Assembly (NCBI RefSeq): GCF_020622065.1
Contig: NZ_JAHRYQ010000001.1
Span: 1,240,001 to 1,304,000, forward strand
Direction of reading: 5' to 3'
DNA: 64,000 bases
Source: Geothrix sp.
GTDB taxonomy: Bacteria; Acidobacteriota; Holophagae; Holophagales; Holophagaceae
This document shows positions 60,186 through 64,000 of this stretch, piece by piece. A program made the translations under genes and the position numbers. The first letter of the stretch is position 1; every line of letters begins with the position of its first letter. The notes under the pieces are model-generated. The model was not told where the DNA came from and searched no databases. It was given only the letters and a program-made list of their open reading frames with translations.

Positions 60186-61357
60186 GGTTCCTCCACCAGG
60201 ATCACGGGAGATGCACCATCCATGCGCTCCAGGATGGCATCGAGCAGGTTCTCGTTCCGCAGCCATGGAACCCCGGGCATCACGCGTTCCTGGGGGGCGT
60301 CGAAGGGGAACAGGAGCTGGCGCAGCCGCTCGGGATCGCCGCTCAGCTGGTGGGCGGCGGCCTCGCGGTGCAGGCGGCGGTCCAGCTTGGTCAGGCGGTC
60401 ACGGGTCCGGGCGAGTTCCTTCTGGAAGCGCGCCTGGACGGCCTGAGGCCAGGATTTATCCGGTTCGGGGGCATGGAACCTGGCCGTGGGAAGCGCGCCG
60501 GGCCAGGCCGCGAGGCGATCCCAGGCGCCCAGCCTGAGGGCATCGAGCTGGTCAGGGGAGATGCTGAAGCCCGGGGGGATGACGAAGACCGTTGGCCGCG
60601 GAAGGATCTTGGGCGCCGCGAGGCCCACGCGTTCCCAGAGCGGCTCGCAGAGACGCCAGTAGGCCCGCTCGGAAGGCCCGAGGACCACGGCGGCGACGGG
60701 CAGCAGCAGGGACTGCATCAGGGGGCGCACGGCAGCACCGGGACTGAGCCAGTGACCGGCTGGCAGGGACTCGCCCTGCTCCAGCCGCTGCCGCCGGCCC
60801 GACTGGGGATCCAGGGAGAACCAGGCGGCCTGCACCCGCGGATCCAGGGGGAGCGGTGCGCCCTGGGCCTCCAGAGCCTCCGCCTGCCGCATGAGCAGTG
60901 CCTCGAGATTCAGGGTCCGCCACCGTTCCAGCTCGGTCTGGATGGAGGCCCGAATACGAGGCTCCGTCGGCGAAAAAGGACGCAGGCCGCGGTCCCACAG
61001 CGGCTGGCCCAAGGCCAGGACATGACCCCGCAGCGTGGGCTCCTGGGGCTGGGGCAGGGGGCCCCAGAGCCGCTCGGCCTCGGCCTGGTGGGTGGCGTTC
61101 CAGGGCAGCCAGCCCGTGGCGGTGCCGGTCCGTGATTCGAAACGGAAGCGATGGCGCTTCAGGCGGCCGCCCTCCAGGCCCACGACGCCCGCCACCTCGG
61201 CGCGGTCGTGGTCCTCGTCCGCCAGCCAGTAGACGGCCTCGGCACCGCTGCGCCGGGCTTCGGCCAATGCGGCCAGGGCTTTGGCCACGGACAGGGCCGG
61301 ACTCCAGCCGGCGCCGATCTGCTGCCCGGTGGCGATGACGGGCCGGGCTCCGGTCAT
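60182..61357 (-). CDS. bshC: bacillithiol synthase BshC (short form)
   Basis: A 391-residue protein that adds cysteine to glucosaminyl-malate, the last step of bacillithiol synthesis. Family features are VIATGQQIGAGWSPALSVAKALA at the N-terminus, YWLADEDHDRAEV in the first third, and a C-terminal coiled region ending NLLDAILERMDG. Firmicute BshC is about 540 residues; this version lacks roughly 100 N-terminal residues and some internal parts. The GQQ motif and EDHD are retained. I chose ATG 61355-61357, giving this short form; an in-frame start upstream at 61414 would add 19 residues of poor character. It is coupled to bshB1. Confidence 0.88.
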   Translation of the reverse strand: MTGARPVIATGQQIGAGWSPALSVAKALAALAEARRSGAEAVYWLADEDHDRAEVAGVVGLEGGRLKRHRFRFESRTGTATGWLPWNATHQAEAERLWGPLPQPQEPTLRGHVLALGQPLWDRGLRPFSPTEPRIRASIQTELERWRTLNLEALLMRQAEALEAQGAPLPLDPRVQAAWFSLDPQSGRRQRLEQGESLPAGHWLSPGAAVRPLMQSLLLPVAAVVLGPSERAYWRLCEPLWERVGLAAPKILPRPTVFVIPPGFSISPDQLDALRLGAWDRLAAWPGALPTARFHAPEPDKSWPQAVQARFQKELARTRDRLTKLDRRLHREAAAHQLSGDPERLRQLLFPFDAPQERVMPGVPWLRNENLLDAILERMDGASPVILVEEP

Positions 61358-61440
61358 GGCCGCCCTCCTGGGGCTTGGGCCGATCTGGGCATTCCAGGCT
61401 GGTGCATCGTACACATGGGCCCCAGCCTACCCGATCTGCC

Positions 61441-61914
61441 ATGCTCGACGGCATGCTGAGCGTGGAACCCTGGATCCCTCCGGCCGTGCCGGACTTGGCC
61501 GCCCTGGCCATGGCGGCGGCGGATGCGGCGGGCGTGGCCTCCCTGCGGGCTTGGCCCGAATGGCGCAAGGGCGGCATCGGATTTGGCGACCTGCCCCCCT
61601 TTCTCAGCTGGCTGGGCAGGCAGGAGGGAAGCAGCCATCTGGTCCTTCTGCAGCCGCGGGAGGTCGGCGCCCTGATTCCAGGAGCCCGCACGGCGCCTCT
61701 GCCTTCGGGCTGGTTCGAGGCGCTCGACCTGGACGCCCTCGCCCGGCCGTTGGCCAACCATCCCGACTTTCCCGGCGGGGCCTCGGTCCACCTGGTGCAC
61801 CTGCCGGGCGGCGAGCGCTTCCAGGTCCGGACCTACGGATCTCCGGCGCCGGAACTCGTGGCCGAGGTGCTGAAACGCACCAGCCACATCCAGATCTGGA
61901 ATCTGGCTGATTAG
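61441..61914 (+). CDS. hypothetical protein
   Basis: A 157-residue soluble protein (ATG 61441, or 61453 for a four-residue-shorter form). No family is recognised. It has a tryptophan- and proline-containing first half with GIGFGDLPPFLSWLGRQEGS, a middle with LLQPREVGALIPGARTAPLPSG, and a final strand-rich segment HLVHLPGGERFQVRTYG. It is divergent from bshC by 83 bases and ends 19 bases before the MgtC/DUF4010 gene, so those two may share a transcript. No signal or membrane segment is seen. Confidence 0.68.
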   Translation: MLDGMLSVEPWIPPAVPDLAALAMAAADAAGVASLRAWPEWRKGGIGFGDLPPFLSWLGRQEGSSHLVLLQPREVGALIPGARTAPLPSGWFEALDLDALARPLANHPDFPGGASVHLVHLPGGERFQVRTYGSPAPELVAEVLKRTSHIQIWNLAD

Positions 61915-61933
61915 ACGATTTCTGGAGCGCTCC

Positions 61934-63244
61934 ATGCTGACCCTCGATTTGTCCACCCTGAAAGAAGCAGGCATGGCCGTGGCCTTGGGCTTGATGATGG
62001 GTCTGGAGCGCGAGCGCAGCGGCTTTGAGCGGAGCCAGGAGAGCCGCGATGAGCCCCACCATCGCCGGGAATCTGATCAGGCCGAGGGCCTGCGGGGGAG
62101 TCTGGGCGCGCGGACCTTCGCCCTGCTCACCCTCCTGGGCTGGGTTTCCGTGAAGGTGGGCGGGACGGGCCTGGCTCTGCCCATCGCCGTGCAGGCGTTC
62201 GCAGCGCTGCTCATCGGACTCTTCTATTTCCAGACCAGCTCGGCGGAGCGGGGCCTCACCACGGAGATCGCGGCCCTGGCCGCCCCCCTGCTGGGCATGC
62301 TCCTCACGCGGGACGCCCTCCTCGCCGTGGCCGTCACGGTGATCGTCACCCTGCTGCTGCTGTCCAAACCGTGGTTCCGCGCCTGGATTCCCCGCCTGCA
62401 CCGGGAAGACCTGACCGCCGCCATGCAGCTGCTCATCGTCTTCGCCATCCTGCTGCCGCTGCTCCCATCGAAGACCCTGGATCCCTGGGGGGTGCTCTCG
62501 CCCCAGAAGGTGGGCTGGATGGTGGCCCTTGTCGCGGCCGTGGATTTCATGGGCTATGCCTTGAACCGCACCCTGGGATCGAGCCGGGGCGCGGTGATGA
62601 CGGGGCTCGTGGGCGGCATGGTGAGCTCCACCATCGTGGCCGTGACCATGTCGCGGCGGGTCAAGACTGATCCCTCCCTCCGCGGCCCCGGCCAGGTGGC
62701 GGTGATGCTGGCCTGCGCGGTCATGGGGGTGAGGGTGGCGCTTCTCGCCGGCGTGGTGGGGGGAATGGATCTCCTGCGACCCCTCCTGGCGCCCCTGGCC
62801 GCCATGGTGGTGACGCTGCTCGCCGCGACCTGGTGGATCCTCCGGTCCGGAGCGGCCCACGAGATCGATGCGGAGGAGGTGCCGGTGCGCAACCCCTTCC
62901 ACCTGAAGCGGGCCCTGGCCTGGGGCCTGGCGCTGGCCGCCGTGCTGCTCGTTTCCGCTGCCGCCCGGGACGGGTTCGGAGATCGCGGCCTCATGATGGC
63001 GGCCGGTCTCTCGGGACTGGCCGATGTGGTCGCGATCACGCTGGCCGTGAGCAGCCAGGTGCGGTCCGTGGGGCTCCCGGCGGCCACGGCCGTGCTGGCC
63101 ATCGTGCTGGCCATCGGCGCGAACACCCTCGCCAAGGCCGGGTTCGCCTGGATCGCGGGCGGGCGGGCCTTCGGCCTCCGGCTGGCGGTCATGCTGGCCC
63201 TCTCCTTCGGGGCGACGCTGGCGATGACCGCCCTGCAGTTCTGA
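61934..63244 (+). CDS. MgtC/SapB and DUF4010 membrane protein
   Basis: A 436-residue membrane protein. The N-terminal half (about 1-150) is MgtC/SapB-like, with KEAGMAVALGLMMGLERERSG and RTFALLTLLGWVSV. The C-terminal half (about 190-436) is DUF4010, with VDFMGYALNRTLGSSRGAVMTGLVGGMVSSTIVAVTMSRR and RGLMMAAGLSGLADVVAITLAVSSQ. About twelve hydrophobic helices are visible. MgtC relatives influence magnesium balance or ATPase activity; this larger type has no fixed function. GGAG lies near the ATG at 61934. Confidence 0.87.
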   Translation: MLTLDLSTLKEAGMAVALGLMMGLERERSGFERSQESRDEPHHRRESDQAEGLRGSLGARTFALLTLLGWVSVKVGGTGLALPIAVQAFAALLIGLFYFQTSSAERGLTTEIAALAAPLLGMLLTRDALLAVAVTVIVTLLLLSKPWFRAWIPRLHREDLTAAMQLLIVFAILLPLLPSKTLDPWGVLSPQKVGWMVALVAAVDFMGYALNRTLGSSRGAVMTGLVGGMVSSTIVAVTMSRRVKTDPSLRGPGQVAVMLACAVMGVRVALLAGVVGGMDLLRPLLAPLAAMVVTLLAATWWILRSGAAHEIDAEEVPVRNPFHLKRALAWGLALAAVLLVSAAARDGFGDRGLMMAAGLSGLADVVAITLAVSSQVRSVGLPAATAVLAIVLAIGANTLAKAGFAWIAGGRAFGLRLAVMLALSFGATLAMTALQF

Positions 63245-63265
63245 ATAGACCCTGGGTGGCGGCCG

Positions 63266-63451
63266 CTACTTCCCGCGGTTGCTCATGCGGGTGTGGGTGA
63301 CGCCGCTCTTTCCCTGGGGCTTGGTGGACGCCTTGGTGACCGGCTTGGGGTGTGCAGAGGCCTTCGGTCTTCCGGCCGTGGTGCCGGAGGCCGGCTTGTC
63401 CGCGGCCTGGATGTTCTTCAGCAGATCGGCGGGGACGAGGGGCTTGGTCAT
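63266..63451 (-). CDS. small basic protein of unknown function
   Basis: A 61-residue protein rich in K, T, S, A and P, ending HTRMSNRGK. The opening MTKPLVPADLLKNIQAADKP may form a short helix; the rest appears disordered. AGGAG seven bases upstream of the ATG supports translation. It is convergent with the MgtC/DUF4010 gene. No family is recognised. It resembles short nucleic-acid-binding or ribosome-associated tails in composition only. Confidence 0.55.
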   Translation of the reverse strand: MTKPLVPADLLKNIQAADKPASGTTAGRPKASAHPKPVTKASTKPQGKSGVTHTRMSNRGK

Positions 63452-63535
63452 GGGGGTACTCCTGCCCTCATCCTACGCTGGTGCCGCAAGCGGCGTGGCG
63501 GCAACTCGGCGCGAGCGGGGTGGTCAGGCGGTCCC

Positions 63536-64000
63536 CTAGCCGCAAGACAAGGTGAAACGGAGGGCATTGCCCGCCGCGTTGAACCCCAGGTCCCGGGAAA
63601 GGGCGCGAAGGGTGAGAAGACCCCGGCCGGCCATCGGAGGCTCGGCCTGGCCAGCCTGTTCCTGCCAGGCCCGCCAATTGAATCCCGGCCCCGAATCCTC
63701 AACTTCGACGGCGATTTCGCGGATCCCGGAGTGGGAACCTGCCCGGAGGCTGATCCGGAGCGAGACCGTCCCCTCCGTCAGGGCTTCCAGACCGGCGTGC
63801 CGGGCGGCCTCGTAGGCCTCGATCCCCCCCTCCTTCAGCCGGGGATCCAGGCGAAGCAGGCCGTGATCCACCGCATTGGCGAGGGCCTCGGTCAGGGCCA
63901 GGGCCAGACGCTGGGAGGGCCCGGATGGAAGGCCCTGATTGCCGAGGAGGCGGAGGCAGTCGGGCAGGAACTCGCGGATCGTCTGCTCCCGGGGATTCAG
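63536..64000 (-). CDS. anti-sigma-type serine kinase ATPase domain, partial
   Basis: The frame is open across the right window edge, so the N-terminus is missing; 154 codons are visible. It has the HATPase fold of the RsbW/SpoIIAB family: the N-box ALTEALANAVDHGLL, then VSLRISLRAGSHSGIR, EVEDSGPGF and the G-rich end MAGRGLLTLRALS. RsbW-type proteins bind and phosphorylate anti-anti-sigma factors or hold sigma factors. The lid region is short, as in this family. Partner genes lie outside. GTG 63871 is inside the domain and is not the true start. Confidence 0.85.
   Translation of the reverse strand: MNPREQTIREFLPDCLRLLGNQGLPSGPSQRLALALTEALANAVDHGLLRLDPRLKEGGIEAYEAARHAGLEALTEGTVSLRISLRAGSHSGIREIAVEVEDSGPGFNWRAWQEQAGQAEPPMAGRGLLTLRALSRDLGFNAAGNALRFTLSCG

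Overview
This window looks like chromosome from a high-GC, Gram-negative, flagellated bacterium. It encodes an OmpA-type outer-membrane protein, a Kdo/LPS-type kinase, a flagellar export apparatus, CheZ, and bacillithiol enzymes (BshB1, BshC). My best guess is Acidobacteriota, class Holophagae (Geothrix-like). That placement is inference from gene content and protein style; no 16S or tRNA gene is present to confirm it. Most genes are ordinary housekeeping or signalling genes. I see no IS element, prophage, CRISPR array, rRNA or tRNA.

Layout. 1-2004 (minus): a NosL copper protein, a small membrane protein, an FtsX-like permease and the start of its ABC ATPase. 2043-5191: a receiver-only response regulator, then a NarL-type regulator facing its probable PAS-PAS histidine kinase, with a 20-bp perfect palindrome in the control region. 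5222-9255: lipoprotein FKBP isomerase, long-chain acyl-CoA synthetase, XerC and an FAH-family hydrolase. 9274-12142 (minus): pdxJ, CheY-like regulator, DUF4388 protein and CheZ in an overlapping operon. 12268-13068: DODA-type dioxygenase. 13125-17739 (minus): a TetR-controlled YbhGFSR-like drug efflux operon with a visible operator. 17880-19939: omega subunit, DinB protein and CoaBC. 19944-22594: a lipoprotein divergent from a biotin carboxylase/biotin carrier pair whose start region is duplicated around a palindromic insert. 22855-27892: OmpA, MscL with a zinc ribbon, IleS and LspA.

27965-36656: a DUF1028 exported protein, a receiver-kinase hybrid, YchJ, urocanate hydratase, and a set of redox genes (ferredoxin-MBL protein, aldo/keto reductase, nitroreductase, thioredoxin, flavodoxin-like quinone reductase) reading away from a divergent HxlR regulator. 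36646-43481 (minus): a molybdenum hydroxylase island with two tandem two-subunit enzymes plus XdhC and MocA. 43580-50417 (plus): a SnoaL-like exported protein, fliO-fliP-fliQ-fliR-flhB, a receiver-SHOCT protein and a large repeat protein. 50461-53178: cyclophilin, a Kdo-kinase-like protein and an orphan DUF2344 (TIGR03936) protein. 53175-61357 (minus): bshC-bshB1-tilS-ftsH-folP-glmM-ftsW, an almost gapless envelope/thiol/housekeeping operon. 61441-64000: a hypothetical protein, an MgtC/DUF4010 membrane protein, a small basic protein and a partial anti-sigma-type ATPase.

The least ordinary sequence is the start of the biotin carboxylase gene (20421-20603). The first 38 bases of the gene occur twice, separated by a palindromic segment, which creates a 46-codon upstream frame that stops four bases before the real start codon. 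Other points for follow-up are the two molybdenum hydroxylase pairs, the CheZ/DUF4388/CheY operon, the HxlR redox divergon, the TetR operator, and the NosL transporter cassette.
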